This document shows positions 12,501 to 23,800 of a DNA stretch of 64,000 nt, piece by piece; position 1 is the stretch's first letter; each line of letters opens with the position of its first letter. Source of the DNA: Hydractinia symbiolongicarpus (Eukaryota; Cnidaria; Hydrozoa; Anthoathecata; Hydractiniidae). The notes beneath the pieces were generated by a model. That model was not told the DNA's origin, ran no database searches, and saw only the letters and a program-made list of their open reading frames with translations. The stretch spans positions 10,933,501 through 10,997,500 of the forward strand of contig NC_079886.1 of NCBI RefSeq assembly GCF_029227915.1, read 5' to 3'. Made by a program: the position numbers and the translations under genes.

Positions 12501-14630
12501 GATATTGAACAAATTCACCAAATTTTGTGCACGAGAAATATTTTAGAAATTCTATTCGTGACGATTAACAGAAAGATTTTTTCCAACAAAAATTATTTTA
12601 ACCTTATGGTAAAATCTTTTATGTCAAATGCACAAAAAAACAATATTTCCGTTTATAATTAACTATATACCTTCCGAGAAACTTACTGCTCGAAAAAATT
12701 GATGTTCAAATGCAAATTTTTCAGGACCCTACCTCCCTTAAATTTATTGTTTATCAAAAATAATCACATTTATTCTTTTTCTACAGGGGGGTGTATTTGG
12801 TCTCTCTTTTCTCTCTTTAACTCGAAAAGTAATTTTCTTTTTCTTGGCTTTCACGTGTAATGGAAAATTTAATAGTGCTAATTTAATTCAAGTAGTATTT
12901 AGGTATTTGTGCCAAGATTTATGTACACTATCTTAACAAAAGATTTACAGAATCTAATTACACCAAACCTCCTTAAACATCTTTGATTGCACGAAGCCCA
13001 AAAATTAAGAACAATACATTTTTTAACCAATCAGATATTAAAGGATACAAAACAGATTTAGTTAGAGAAGTTTTCCTCTTACAAATCGTAACTTCAATTT
13101 TATAAACATTAGTATACGACGCACCATAAATTAATCAACATATTTGGATAAATAATATAAAAATGAATATATACAATCTCTATGATACAAATGTAAAATT
13201 CTGAGTAATTTAATCAGAGAAACTTTTGAGTCCTTAAACTTGCAAATTTTTTTGGATAAACTTTCCTGAATCCACAAATTAATTGTGAGATCTGAAATTA
13301 CAAAGTTTTAGAGATTTCGCGGCTTTTCTGATTCTGATATAGAAGACAAAGTAGTATATATTGTTAATGACAGATAACGGAAAATTAATTTTTAGGATGC
13401 ATCCGTTTAAACTATCGTCGCTTTATATTTTACAAAAAATATAAATTTGTCGATGTGAAGGCATTTAAAACGCGGAATTCTTAAAAAAATTTTAGTGCAT
13501 TAACTTTCGTCAATCAACGATTTCTAAAGTTTTACTGAACAAACTCTCGGAAACGGAAATGATCAAATTTTCGCAATAAGAGTGAAAAAGTTTCTGCAAT
13601 CACAGAAGGCGAAACTAAAATTTTTTTCACAGCATGCACAGCTAATATTTTTACTGATTTACAAGATGGCCATGTTGTAATGTGATAGATCAGAAAGCTT
13701 CATGTTTACAAAAATCAGAGGCTGACTTTTCGTAGAATGTTATTTGGTACTATTTCAAAGGTCTCGAAAACGGTGTCGAAAACACTGATTAGTGAGTACA
13801 GCACAGTTTAGTTTATCCTGTTCATTATAAAACAAAATATCTTCATATATATATTAACATACAAATAATGCAACATTTTGAAACAATCTTTTTTAGAATT
13901 TCTATAATGGCAGAAAAATTAAAGACAAGATTGCAAACTCTCCTTTCCCACACGGTTATCAAAAAAGTCGTCTTGATTGGAATAATTTGTAACTTATGAA
14001 TCCAATGGAACAATTTTTAACAAAATACCAAATTTGGAAGGTATTTCATCCCATATGATAGAATCATCTTATTTCGCACGTTTTTTATTTCATTGAAAAT
14101 AAAGATGATAATAAGCGGCAGAAAACAAAAAATGTTAACACAATTCCTTTTGATTTTTACTTTCGCAATTTTTTCTTCTATTTTTCCTTGTTCAAAAAAA
14201 CAAAAAAACAAAGGTGTGTAGCGATGTCCTGTATATCTGTGTTCACGTGAACACACGCTTTTTTTTAAGAAAGAGACTTTTCTTGTGTTAAAATTCATTC
14301 AAGTCTCATACGGCGACAAATGGCGGACCACATTATCCGAGTAATCAAACAGGTAAATTTATTCTTTCCAAGTAAATAGTCAACAAGCAACAGATAAACA
14401 ACAGTCAAACCATTAAAATACACAAACTTAAGCAAAATCGAGCATCTGCCAAAATGTGTTTCTTATAAAAAAGTATGCACATGCGTTTAAAAAGATAGGA
14501 ACACTTAACTGTGAAGACCACACAACAAAACAAGAGGTTAAACTAACAACAAAAATGACATCATCAAATAAATGTCTTTCCTGCTATTACCAACCTAGAG
14601 ATTTCGCGTAGTAAAACCAAAGAAATGTTT
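9600..14630. other. Gene-poor intergenic region
   Basis: No supported gene. It holds a (GTT)n microsatellite near 10686-10712, the LINE relic at 11120-11268, an (AAT)n run near 11510-11540, and repeated 'aaggagaa' motifs at 10990-11015 and 11570-11665 around that relic. The frame at 11842-12051 (69 codons) has no recognisable feature. The rest, 12.1-14.6 kb, is plain AT-rich sequence. Confidence 0.55.
11120..11268 (+). pseudogene. LINE reverse-transcriptase ORF, C-terminal relic
   Basis: One + strand frame ends with FSAAKLYNTLPIVIR..., then SIVIYKKLLKNFYSK and a stop. This matches the usual tail of CR1/L2-type LINE polyproteins, where a 'YSAxKLWNSLPxxIR ... FKKxLKxxL' block ends the ORF. Upstream frames are broken. 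The fragment is an old 5'-truncated copy. Confidence 0.5.
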
Positions 14631-14632
14631 TC

Positions 14633-14638
14633 TTTATT
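14633..14638 (-). terminator. Poly(A) signal for the SERAC1-like gene
   Basis: TTTATT on the + strand reads AATAAA on the - strand, about 105 nt downstream of the SERAC1-like stop codon. Confidence 0.45.
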
Positions 14639-14742
14639 TAGCGCCCGGTGCTCTTTAACTATTTCCGTCGTTATGCTCAGCGCTAATTAGAGGAAAATGC
14701 TAGTCGTAAAACCAAATAAAACAACAAAAAACAAATAACCAA

Positions 14743-16602
14743 TCAGTGGCCTTCTTTCGTAACAGTTTCCTTACTTCTTGCGGCATTCTTTACCATGGTA
14801 ACGACTTCAGTATATCTTGGATCGTTCTTAAATGTTGGCTTGCAAACTTGCGAATGATTAGCGTCTAGAGGAATGTATCGACCATAGCCGACATTGGAAG
14901 AACTTTGTGGTACAACCATTGTTTTCATTTTCACCACAGGCAAGATCAACGGAAGTGTTTCGCCAAAGTCTACACATTTAATATTGAACTTTTCCCGAAG
15001 ACAGTCAAAATCGGAATGCAATTCCTTCAATTTTGCGCTGTGTCCACTTAGCTCGTGTACTTCGACGGATGGAAATAAAATATACCTTGCTTTTTCAGAT
15101 TTGGTTGCGATTGGTGATCCAAGATGGGGGACAGAGTAAAAAATAATCCCTTCCGTTAAAGATAGAATGTTGTCACATTGATTTTTCGTGAGCCCACTCC
15201 CTAATAGCAACAGCTTCTCCACAATAAGCCCACCCATTGAGTGTGCCACCCAAACAATAGGTTTATCACCCACGCCGCACTTTTTTAGATTTCTTTTTAT
15301 ATTTTCTGCTTGCACATCCAAGGAATATTTATCTTTTCCGATTGGACAGGACAGCAGCCAATCAGATATATACGACTCATATTGCACGCAGATAACACGC
15401 GCTTTTGGACAATCAACGCATAACCATTCTTTTGGCCAACAATATGTGTATTTCTCCTCTTTGCACGAGTCACTCTGTCGCCACGTATAAAACGTACTAC
15501 CGTGTATTCCGTGAACAAATATAACATCTACGTCGGGAGTTTGATCGGTTCGACAGTCGGGATTAAGAATGTATATACCGTCAGGAGAAAGCTGGTAACT
15601 GTTAAATAATGCATCAAGGTTGTAAAGGATCCGGTTTGCAACTATTTTCAAAAACAACACATTGCTTTTTTTCCACTTCATCAACACAGGTAACAAGTCA
15701 ACGTCTACTATTGCGGTACGATTATTTTCGTTACAAGCTAAATTGGCGATAATATTACCACAAGCTAGTAAAACATCGTTGTGTTCTTCAAATCGCAAAG
15801 TGATCTCCCTGACAATGCGTAATATTCGAAGTGAGAGTAACGGATTAGAAGCTACCAGCTCGTTGTTAGAATATCCTCGAAGGATCTTTAAATAAGTTCG
15901 AATGTTCTTTCGAAAGGGACAAGGATGTTCCAGTTTAGATAAATCAAGTGTATCTCTTTCAGTACAAAGGTCCACCATGGCATTGGGGAAGGGGTCATCG
16001 GGAAGCTTTTGGAAGACCAACTGTTCATAAAGCCAAGAAGAACAATCCTCATGTTCGTTTGGCACAAATGCTCTGATGTTATTCAAAATATCTTCCACGC
16101 TTTTCTTTAGTTCCAAGTCTGTTTCATCCGTGGTGACATATGATATCGCGTCATCGAAGGTACCATCTGGAAACCAATTGGATTGGATATCTTTACTTCG
16201 TGCTAAACCAATCAAAGTTGTGTAATCACATTTCTTTATGTAATCCTCCAAGACTGCATTGTCGGGAAATTGAACAGTGGATAAAAGTTTTACACCAAGT
16301 TGGTGTAAAAACATGGATTTACTGTTGGCAAGGTAAATCAAAAAAGACGTTATGTCCATTTGGTGGAACACAGGTGACACGGAGAACTGGCGACAGTATT
16401 GTATCAAGTACTCTTCGGTAAATTCGTATGCTCTTTTTGATTTCCACTGAAACCATTGCTGCACGTCTGAAATGTTTTTATTAACAACAGTTTCCATATC
16501 CGCACCAAGTGTACGTTGGTACTGGTACGTTAGATACGAAGACATGACACCAATGCCCATACTGATCAATTTGCAACTTGTTTTTAATCTTTGCAAAGCC
16601 AT
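14743..16602 (-). CDS. SERAC1: SERAC1-like alpha/beta-hydrolase
   Basis: One uninterrupted frame of 619 aa. A lipase-type hydrolase fold fills the C-terminal half: oxyanion-hole motif DVIFVHGIHGS near residue 360, nucleophile elbow AHSMGG with the serine at residue 455, and a likely catalytic histidine in DANHSQV near residue 584. The N-terminal half is helical and repeat-like, as in SERAC1. A hydrophobic stretch with an upstream basic segment near the N-terminus fits membrane/mitochondrial targeting. Family members remodel phosphatidylglycerol at mitochondria-ER contacts. The frame extends 18 codons further upstream, but I chose the ATG at 16602 (MALQ). A strong 3' splice acceptor (pyrimidine tract, then AG at 16620-16621) lies 18 nt before it, so the extension is probably intron or outron. 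No intron interrupts the coding part. Length is near that of human SERAC1 (about 650 aa). Confidence 0.85.
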   Translation of the reverse strand: MALQRLKTSCKLISMGIGVMSSYLTYQYQRTLGADMETVVNKNISDVQQWFQWKSKRAYEFTEEYLIQYCRQFSVSPVFHQMDITSFLIYLANSKSMFLHQLGVKLLSTVQFPDNAVLEDYIKKCDYTTLIGLARSKDIQSNWFPDGTFDDAISYVTTDETDLELKKSVEDILNNIRAFVPNEHEDCSSWLYEQLVFQKLPDDPFPNAMVDLCTERDTLDLSKLEHPCPFRKNIRTYLKILRGYSNNELVASNPLLSLRILRIVREITLRFEEHNDVLLACGNIIANLACNENNRTAIVDVDLLPVLMKWKKSNVLFLKIVANRILYNLDALFNSYQLSPDGIYILNPDCRTDQTPDVDVIFVHGIHGSTFYTWRQSDSCKEEKYTYCWPKEWLCVDCPKARVICVQYESYISDWLLSCPIGKDKYSLDVQAENIKRNLKKCGVGDKPIVWVAHSMGGLIVEKLLLLGSGLTKNQCDNILSLTEGIIFYSVPHLGSPIATKSEKARYILFPSVEVHELSGHSAKLKELHSDFDCLREKFNIKCVDFGETLPLILPVVKMKTMVVPQSSSNVGYGRYIPLDANHSQVCKPTFKNDPRYTEVVTMVKNAARSKETVTKEGH

Positions 16603-16752
16603 CTTATATTTGTTGTTACCTAGATGAAAAAGGCAATAGTAGCTAAATAGCATCAATTTTCATCATGGATTTAAATGATAGACACAAGCAAAGTAATTTT
16701 TATGTTGATAAAAGATACTCAAAATGAAACAAAAAGCAATAGTTTAGAACAA

Positions 16753-17127
16753 GCCCATTCAGACAAACAGGCTTATTCAGACAAACAGGTCTATTCAGAC
16801 AAACAGGCCTATTCAGACAAACAGGCCTATTCAGACAAACAGGCCTATTCAGACAAACAGGCCTATTCAGACAAACAGGCCTATTCAGACAAACAGGCCT
16901 ATTCAGACAAACAGGCCTATTCAGACAAACAGGCCTATTCAGACAAACAGGCCTATTCAGACAAACAGGCCTATTCAGACAAACAGGCCTATTCAGACAA
17001 ACAGGCCTATTCAGACAAACAGGCCTATTCAGACAAACAGGCCTATTCAGACAAACAGGCCTATTCAGACAAACAGGCCTATTCAGACAAACAGGCCTAT
17101 TCAGACAAACAGGCCTATTCAGACAAA
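16753..17127. repeat. 18-bp minisatellite, about 21 copies, open in one frame
   Basis: An 18-bp unit (CAGGCCTATTCAGACAAA) is repeated 21 times with almost no divergence; only the first three units differ. One + strand frame reads AYSDKQ throughout, within an open frame of 170 codons (16675-17187). It lies just upstream of the SERAC1-like gene on the opposite strand. Multiples of three keep the frame open automatically. There is no signal peptide, splice context or recognisable flanking domain, so I treat it as a young minisatellite rather than a gene. Confidence 0.9.
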
Positions 17128-17189
17128 CCTATTTTTCCATCAAACCAATTTTTTCATGCGAATGCTACTAATACACTAACTAGATAGCG

Positions 17190-18090
17190 AAAAAAACGAT
17201 GCTTACAGCCAGTCAAATCCACTTAAATATAAGATTGACAACAAATCTTAAATGGAAAATAAGAAAAAAATGAAGAACTCTGATAAAACACAGGAAAAGT
17301 TATGTTTATAACAAAACTCAGAAACATCTTTTAATGTGGTAGCACTTCCACTGAAGTTATTGAATTTTAAAGTAATTCTTTAAAAAACACTTTGTTAAGC
17401 ATAATTTAAGAACAATGCATACAGCCAGTCAAATCCAAGTACATATTGTAACTTAGCTAACAACAACAACAATAACAACAACAATAACAACAACAGCAAC
17501 AACAACAACAACAAAAACAACAGCAACAACAATAAATATTTTTGTCATAATTTCATTAACCTATTTTTTTATCCTCAGATTTTTAAAATATAATTACAAT
17601 ATTCAAAATTGAAATCTTTAAAACCACTGAAAAGATTTTTTTAACTTGAATATTATAGACTGATCAATTTTTTATTCATCCTGAAAAAAGCACTATCAAA
17701 GGAGAACTGTTGAGAAAATCATCACAAGTGGTTAAATTCATATAACTCCTGATTTTGCCAACACTTTTTACTAAAATATCTATTGCATTGCAGCTATTTT
17801 GCAGCAAAACTTCATACTTACTGTAACCTTCGGTTTTCCTAGATATGCAGATTTATAAACAAGCATGTTGAAAATACATGCTGTGATAAACAATATTTAT
17901 TTTAAAAAAAAGATCTGAAAACATTACCAATATTTTAAATATAATTCTGTTGACTATTTAACCTGGGAATTACTGACATACCAAAGGAATTGCAAATATT
18001 GCCAACATTTTGTCAGTATTATATATTTAAAAACTTCTGGAAATCCTGTCGACCTTTTTTAACAACAACAACAACAACAAAAATTGAAGA
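17190..18090. other. Intergenic, AT-rich with (AAC)n microsatellites
   Basis: No gene seen. An imperfect (AAC)n run occupies about 17458-17536 and a short pure one 18061-18080. The sequence 'acagccagtcaaatcca' occurs at about 17207 and again at 17422. TTTATT near 17896 could serve as the - strand poly(A) signal for the UQCC4-like gene. Confidence 0.6.
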
Positions 18091-18483
18091 CTAGTCTTTA
18101 GGAAGCATAGGTCTCATACTATCACTGCTATCCCAAGCTCTTGTCTTCTCACTTTGAGCATCATTTTGGAAGACATCATTTTTAGCACCTTTGTAAAAGA
18201 ACATGAAGTACATTAGAACACAAAAACATGCAGTTCCCACTAGAAGAGGTTTGGCTGATTTTTTTGGATTCGGATCATAACCAAATGTTTCATCAACTCT
18301 ATGTTTTGCTGCTTTTGACGACGTATAAACAACTGCTCCATCTTTCCACTCATTTTTAGATTTACCACCAGCACAGCGTACAGTATTTCGAATTGGTGAA
18401 GACTTGATTCGTAAAATATTTAAAGACGGAATTAGTTTTCTCGCTGCAGAAAAACATCTGCAGGTGACTGTTGTCAGTGACAT
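18091..18483 (-). CDS. UQCC4: UQCC4/CCSMST1-like mitochondrial inner-membrane protein
   Basis: A 130-aa protein with a basic, Ser/Arg-rich N-terminus typical of a mitochondrial presequence. Next comes the family-like motif VVYTSSKAAKHR (compare the 'xxFSSSKAxxHR' block of CCSMST1), then one transmembrane helix (residues about 80-97, LLVGTACFCVLMYFMFFY), then a short acidic C-terminus. Human CCSMST1/UQCC4 has the same order and length and helps assemble complex III. The ATG at 18483 is chosen because a perfect acceptor (TTTAATTTTAG, AG at 18500-18501) ends 16 nt upstream; the longer open frame before it is intronic. Sequence identity is low outside the motif, so the name is probable rather than certain. 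Confidence 0.6.
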   Translation of the reverse strand: MSLTTVTCRCFSAARKLIPSLNILRIKSSPIRNTVRCAGGKSKNEWKDGAVVYTSSKAAKHRVDETFGYDPNPKKSAKPLLVGTACFCVLMYFMFFYKGAKNDVFQNDAQSEKTRAWDSSDSMRPMLPKD

Positions 18484-18504
18484 AATATCGTGTTTACATC
18501 TAAA

Positions 18505-19199
18505 ATTAAAGCAAGCAGAAAATATGAAGAAAAAGATTTGTTCTGTGCAGTCCGTATCTGCCCACACTGCTCTCCACCTGAGTGTCACAACGACTAAAAT
18601 TACAGCGCTGAAGTATGTTAACTTAAAAGCATAAAGTTTATAAGCATTTTTAGATTTAACATCTTAACCTATAAAAAAATGAAAACAATTGTAGTAAAGA
18701 TTAACTTTATATCATTGCTTATAAAAATTTTTATATGCCTTTGTGACTAGTGCAAGTTTAAAAAAAGCTAAAAAAAAACATGTTAATTTCAAGAATAGAA
18801 ATAGAGGTATTCGTATTTGCTGCCAAAAAATGTCACGTACATATTATAACAACAGCAGCAGAATTTCTTAGTATATAAGTCATGGTCTAAAGAATTTGAT
18901 AACTTTTGAAAAAATAATACTTTTAAAAAAATCGCCAGAATTTATGTCATGTTAAAAAATACAGAACAGGGTGTGAAGGTTACATAATATTCTGATTATT
19001 TAGAAACTGTATAAAAAGATGTCCCGGCTTTCTCTGATTTCAGATTTTTACAGATTGTCATTGTCAGCTTTAAATTCTTATAAAAGGTTAATCTGATGCT
19101 AAAAAAAAAGGTCTCTTACCTTAAAGGTATTGCTACATTTTAAAAACTTAGGTACAAAATAAAATAAAATAGTCAAAAAACAAAAAAAAAACATCTATT
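18505..19199. other. Gap between CIAO1 and UQCC4-like gene
   Basis: AT-rich, no open frame of note. It must contain the CIAO1 3' UTR and any promoter, intron or outron of the UQCC4-like gene. I saw no canonical AATAAA on the - strand here. Confidence 0.5.
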
Positions 19200-20207
19200 T
19201 CATAAATCATCATTTTTAAACTTCCAAATTTTTACATTCATATCGTCAGAACAAGAAACTAATAAAGAGGAATCTATTGGATTCCACTTCACACAGTTTA
19301 CATCTTGTATATGAGCTTGATCTAAGCTAACTACCATTTTATAACATTGTTTGTTCTTACTACTTAACTCCAAGTCCTCTTTGAATATCTTAATAGAATC
19401 GTCACCACCAGCAGATGCAATAAGACCTGAATGATGACACCAGTCAACATCATACACAGGCCTAGTGTGGTATCCTGACAATGTGCAGACACATTTCCAT
19501 GTTGGATCATTGCCTGTAGTGATAATCCCATCTGGATTATTTGGGTGATAGCATTGCCATATTTTTAAATTATGGTCATCTGACGCAGAAATGATACGGT
19601 CACCTGTTTTATCAAAAGAAATAGACCAAATAGTTGATGTGTGACCAGTTAATGTATCATAACATGTCCAATCATCATCATCCTCTTTGTAAACATTTAT
19701 AGTGTCATCGTAACTACATGATGCCAACACATCAACATGTGGATGCCATTTTACTTTTTTCACATCTTGAGTATGTTTATTCATAACGCTGGCACATTCA
19801 AAATCATCATCATCCACTTCCCACACCCAAACGCTTTTATCACGACTGCAGCTTGCTAAGTACGACCCTGATATACTCCATGCAACAGATTTTACTTCGT
19901 TCTCATGACCCTCTAGCGTAGCAATGCATTCAAACTCACCTTCTCGGCGGTCCCAAATAGAAATTGTAGAATCAAAGCTTGCTGCTGCTATAAAATTACC
20001 ACAAGGAGACCAAGATATTGATCGAACAGTACGATTATGCTGATCTGACAATGTAGACTTACAGACCCACTTTTCTCCTTCCTTGGCCCAAATTTTTATA
20101 CATCTATCACCACCACAACTTGCAAGTAAGGTACCTTTCGGGTTCCAATCTACACACCAAACACGTTCTAGATGTGCATCTAAAGTTTGTAATAGTTGTA
20201 ATGACAT
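19200..20207 (-). CDS. CIAO1: CIAO1, WD40 subunit of the cytosolic Fe-S targeting complex
   Basis: A 335-aa protein made entirely of WD40 repeats (seven 'H...W...G...LASCS.D..IKIW' blocks), starting [23 protein letters not shown]. Human CIAO1 is 339 aa with the same N-terminal pattern. CIAO1, CIAO2B and MMS19 form the complex that inserts Fe-S clusters into cytosolic and nuclear proteins. Blade-to-blade spacing is regular and all repeats are present, so the gene looks functional. The open frame extends 28 codons upstream, but that part is hydrophobic and lies behind good acceptors (AG at 20246-20247 and 20233-20234). The ATG at 20207 gives the family's usual N-terminus. The coding region has no intron. 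Confidence 0.93.
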   Translation of the reverse strand: MSLQLLQTLDAHLERVWCVDWNPKGTLLASCGGDRCIKIWAKEGEKWVCKSTLSDQHNRTVRSISWSPCGNFIAAASFDSTISIWDRREGEFECIATLEGHENEVKSVAWSISGSYLASCSRDKSVWVWEVDDDDFECASVMNKHTQDVKKVKWHPHVDVLASCSYDDTINVYKEDDDDWTCYDTLTGHTSTIWSISFDKTGDRIISASDDHNLKIWQCYHPNNPDGIITTGNDPTWKCVCTLSGYHTRPVYDVDWCHHSGLIASAGGDDSIKIFKEDLELSSKNKQCYKMVVSLDQAHIQDVNCVKWNPIDSSLLVSCSDDMNVKIWKFKNDDL

Positions 20208-20847
20208 TTTGCATTTTACGATATTTTTGAAACTGAGAATGAATACTAAAAAAAGAACAATGGTTAAAAATACACAAATCATAATCAGCATTTTTCAATA
20301 AGTACTTCAGACTGTGTGTAAGCCCTCACCTAAGTTTCTTTATTGAGAGGGCTTTTAGGCATAACAGGTATGTAATGAAATAGGGTATACCTTGGTAAAC
20401 GGTCACCTGCCTACTTCTAATTTCACAAGTAAGTAGGTTTATACATAGTTAGATACGAAAGATAAAAATTCAAACTTTGCTTCATTAAAAGTCGTTTTAA
20501 GTAAAGAGATTGCATAGAAAAAAATTACACACAACAACTGTAACTGCATGTTAGGTCAGCCTGCAAAATTGCTGTTGTCGTTTTATTTTACATCAGCAAC
20601 ACACTGCCAAGGTTGTTCAGGTAAAAAATTTTGATGTTAATACAACATTATTGATTTGCCCCAAAACACTGTTAACAAGTTCTCAAGTAATTTTTTGTCA
20701 CAAAAAGTTACATAAGACATAAAAAAATACATAAATAAAAATGTAATATCCTGAAAAATAAATATTACAAAAATAAGAACGAACAAGAAAAACATATAAT
20801 TGAAATACCTAGCATATTATTTTTCCTTTTGTTTGTGCATAAAGTAT

Positions 20848-23800
20848 GATAGATAGATAGATAGATATTTTATTTATCAATAGCAGTTATATATATACAA
20901 TTAAAATTAAAAGAAAATAAATATAAAGAAAAAGAAAATAAATATCATAATTAGTCAGGGTAACAAAATTAAAATATATAATGCTATTGAAGGGAGACCA
21001 TACCTAATAGCATAAAGCTAAGGCAAAGGGTATGGCCACCCTTGGACAATTACAGTAAACGATACGAGACGCACAAAACAACACACACATAAAAGTGGGT
21101 CAAATGATAAACAACCAAGCGGGAAACAAATGGCCAAGTCTGACAATTCAGGAAGGATTAGTAAGAGGAAACAAAGTACTTTTTCAGATCACTTCTAAGA
21201 TTAAAATAATCAAGGGAGACAAATTTTCTAGTCATTAAAGACTGCAATTTATTCCAGGAATTAATGGCATTAAATCTAATTGAGTTTTTACCAAAAGAAA
21301 TAGTATTAAAGGTAGGGAGATTGATCAAACCAATTTTCTCTGCCCGAGTGCCTTGAGCATGGGTGAAGTCAACCGCAAATGTATTAAGGATAGAAGCAGG
21401 CAATTTTTCATGAAATAGTTTATGTAAAAATAGAATATTGTGACATTTGACAATATCAGAGAATTTGAGGAGCTCAAGATTACCATACAGGTGACTGGAT
21501 GATGCTCTTCGAGATTCAAAAGACATGAGTCTAATAGCAAAATTTTGCAAAACAGTAATACGATTAACATCAAGACTGTTTGGCTGACCCCAAATTTGAT
21601 TACAATATTGCAAGTGTGAATGAAAAATGGCATAGTAAACTAGAATAAGAACATTTAAAGGCACAAAGTGACGAAGTTTAGCTAAAGCTCCATTGGGCCT
21701 CTTGAGCTTGGCAACAGTATCATTGATCTGAGACTTCCAGCTTAAATCAGAATCTAATAGAACACCAAGATATTTAATACAATTACTAGGTATAAGCCTT
21801 TTACCATTGATAAAAAGCCTAAAATCGTAATTAAGAGGTTTCCGTGTATGTTTAAAAACAATGTACTCAGTCTTACTAGCATTAAGAGAAATTTTATTGG
21901 CATTGAGCCAATGGCAAAGAAGCTTGAGGTCAAAATTCATTTGTTTGGCCAGTTGTTTCAAAGATTTACTGAAGTTTAAGAGATTGGTGTCATCAGCAAA
22001 GTGATGCACCAAAGAAAAATTAATTGAACAATGCAGGTCGTTAATATAAATTAAAAATAAAAGAGGTCCTAAAACAGAGCCCTGAGGGACACCATGCCTG
22101 ATAAGATTACTAGTTGATATATTTCCATTGATGGATACAAACTGTTGACGTCCTGTTAAGTAAGACTTAAATAGTGAGAGTGGGGTACCACGAATTCCAT
22201 AGTGAAAAAGCTTTTTAAGCAAAATTTCATGATCAACCGTATCAAAAGCCTTTTGAAGATCAATGAACACTCCACATGCATAATTTCCTTTATCAAGAGC
22301 ATCCATAATTTTTTGAGAGATGTTCAGAAGTGTTTGAGAAGTCGAGTAATTTTTCCTAAAGCCAAATTGATGCTTGTAGAGGGCGTTGTTTGCTTCGAGA
22401 AAACCATACACTCGTTTGTATATGATTTTTTCATATATTTTATCAATATTTGAGAGTAAGGATATAGGTCGGTAATTTGTTAATTCTAATTTGGACCCTT
22501 TTTTATAAATAGGGATGGTCTTGGCAGTTTTTAGGTTTGTAGGAAAAATACCAGTTGTGAAAGACAAATTAATAAGTTTTGAAAGTGGTATAGATAATTC
22601 AGATTTAACAAGAGTTAAAATATGGGCAGGAATACTGAATGGCCCAGAAGATTTACCAGGGTCAAGGGAAGAAATGCAATGCAGAACTTCTAAATCATCA
22701 GTTGGTGAAAGAAACATCGAATTAGAAGTAGAATTTTTTAGAAAAGAGGAGAAATGTTTTCGAGTGAACGGGATATTCATTCTGATGTTATCTGCAATTG
22801 AAGCAAAGTAATCATTAAAAGAATTAGCAATTGTCACTGGATCAGTTACAACAGAGTTATTAATGTTCATACAGGTGGGAGAAGCAGAAACAGAAGAACG
22901 AACAGAAATAATATTTTTAACCCCTTTCCAAATATTGCCAATATTTTTTTGGTTATTGCTAAAATATTTATTGAGGAAATTACTCTTACTCATTCTACAT
23001 AGAGATACAATTTTGTTGCGGTACTTTTTAAAACTCTCTAGCAAGGAAGACTTTAAAATTGGATCTTTCTCTCTTAAAAAGCATTTATGCAGATGGTCTC
23101 TTTTGATTATTGAGGTAAGGATACCATTAGTAATCCAAGGATTGGATTTTTTTTTTCTTTTTTTGTTGCATGTTTTTTTTAGAGGAGCATGATTGACCAA
23201 TAGACTGTTGATACAATTGTAAAAATTGTTAAACGATAAGTTGGGATCATCTACATTCAATTGTAGGATATCATCCCAATTTTTATTGTGAAGTTCGGTG
23301 AGAAAGTCATTGTGATGAAATTTCTTCCAATCATGAACAAATATATCATCAGAGGTGTGCAAAGGATTGATTGCAGACAAGTTTTTTAAGACTAAGAACT
23401 GAGGGAAATGGTCAGATATTGAACTTATAATATTACCAGACACAGTGTCCCACTTGGCTGAACTAAAATAAATATTATCAATAATCGTGCTAGAAACTTC
23501 AGTAACTCTTGTGGGAAGAATTATATGCGGGAGTAAGTTAAATTGCGAAGTAATATCGATGTAATCGGACACTTCTTTGACTGTTTCAGACTTTAGAAGG
23601 TCAATATTAAAGTCTCCAAGGAGGAAGATAGACTTGTTATCTGAAGACGCTTTCTCAAGAAGAGGCAATAAAAAATGATTGTTGAACTCATCAACAGACA
23701 TCGAGGGATGTCTGTAGATGCATCCAACAATCATGTTTCTATCTTTGGCCCGTATAATTTCAATGAATTTAGATTCAAGCTCCTTGCTTTTATATGCAAG

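Noticed and set aside
16603-16656. Upstream start (MMLF..) for the SERAC1-like protein
   Set aside because: A strong splice acceptor lies between it and the MALQ start.
16675-17187. 170-codon frame as a real repeat protein
   Set aside because: An 18-bp unit keeps a frame open by itself; no signal peptide, domain or splice context supports a gene.
18484-18588. Upstream start for the UQCC4-like protein
   Set aside because: The extension spans an acceptor (TTTAATTTTAG) and has no family similarity.
20208-20291. Upstream start adding a hydrophobic N-terminus to CIAO1
   Set aside because: CIAO1 proteins start directly with the first WD blade, and acceptors lie in the extension.
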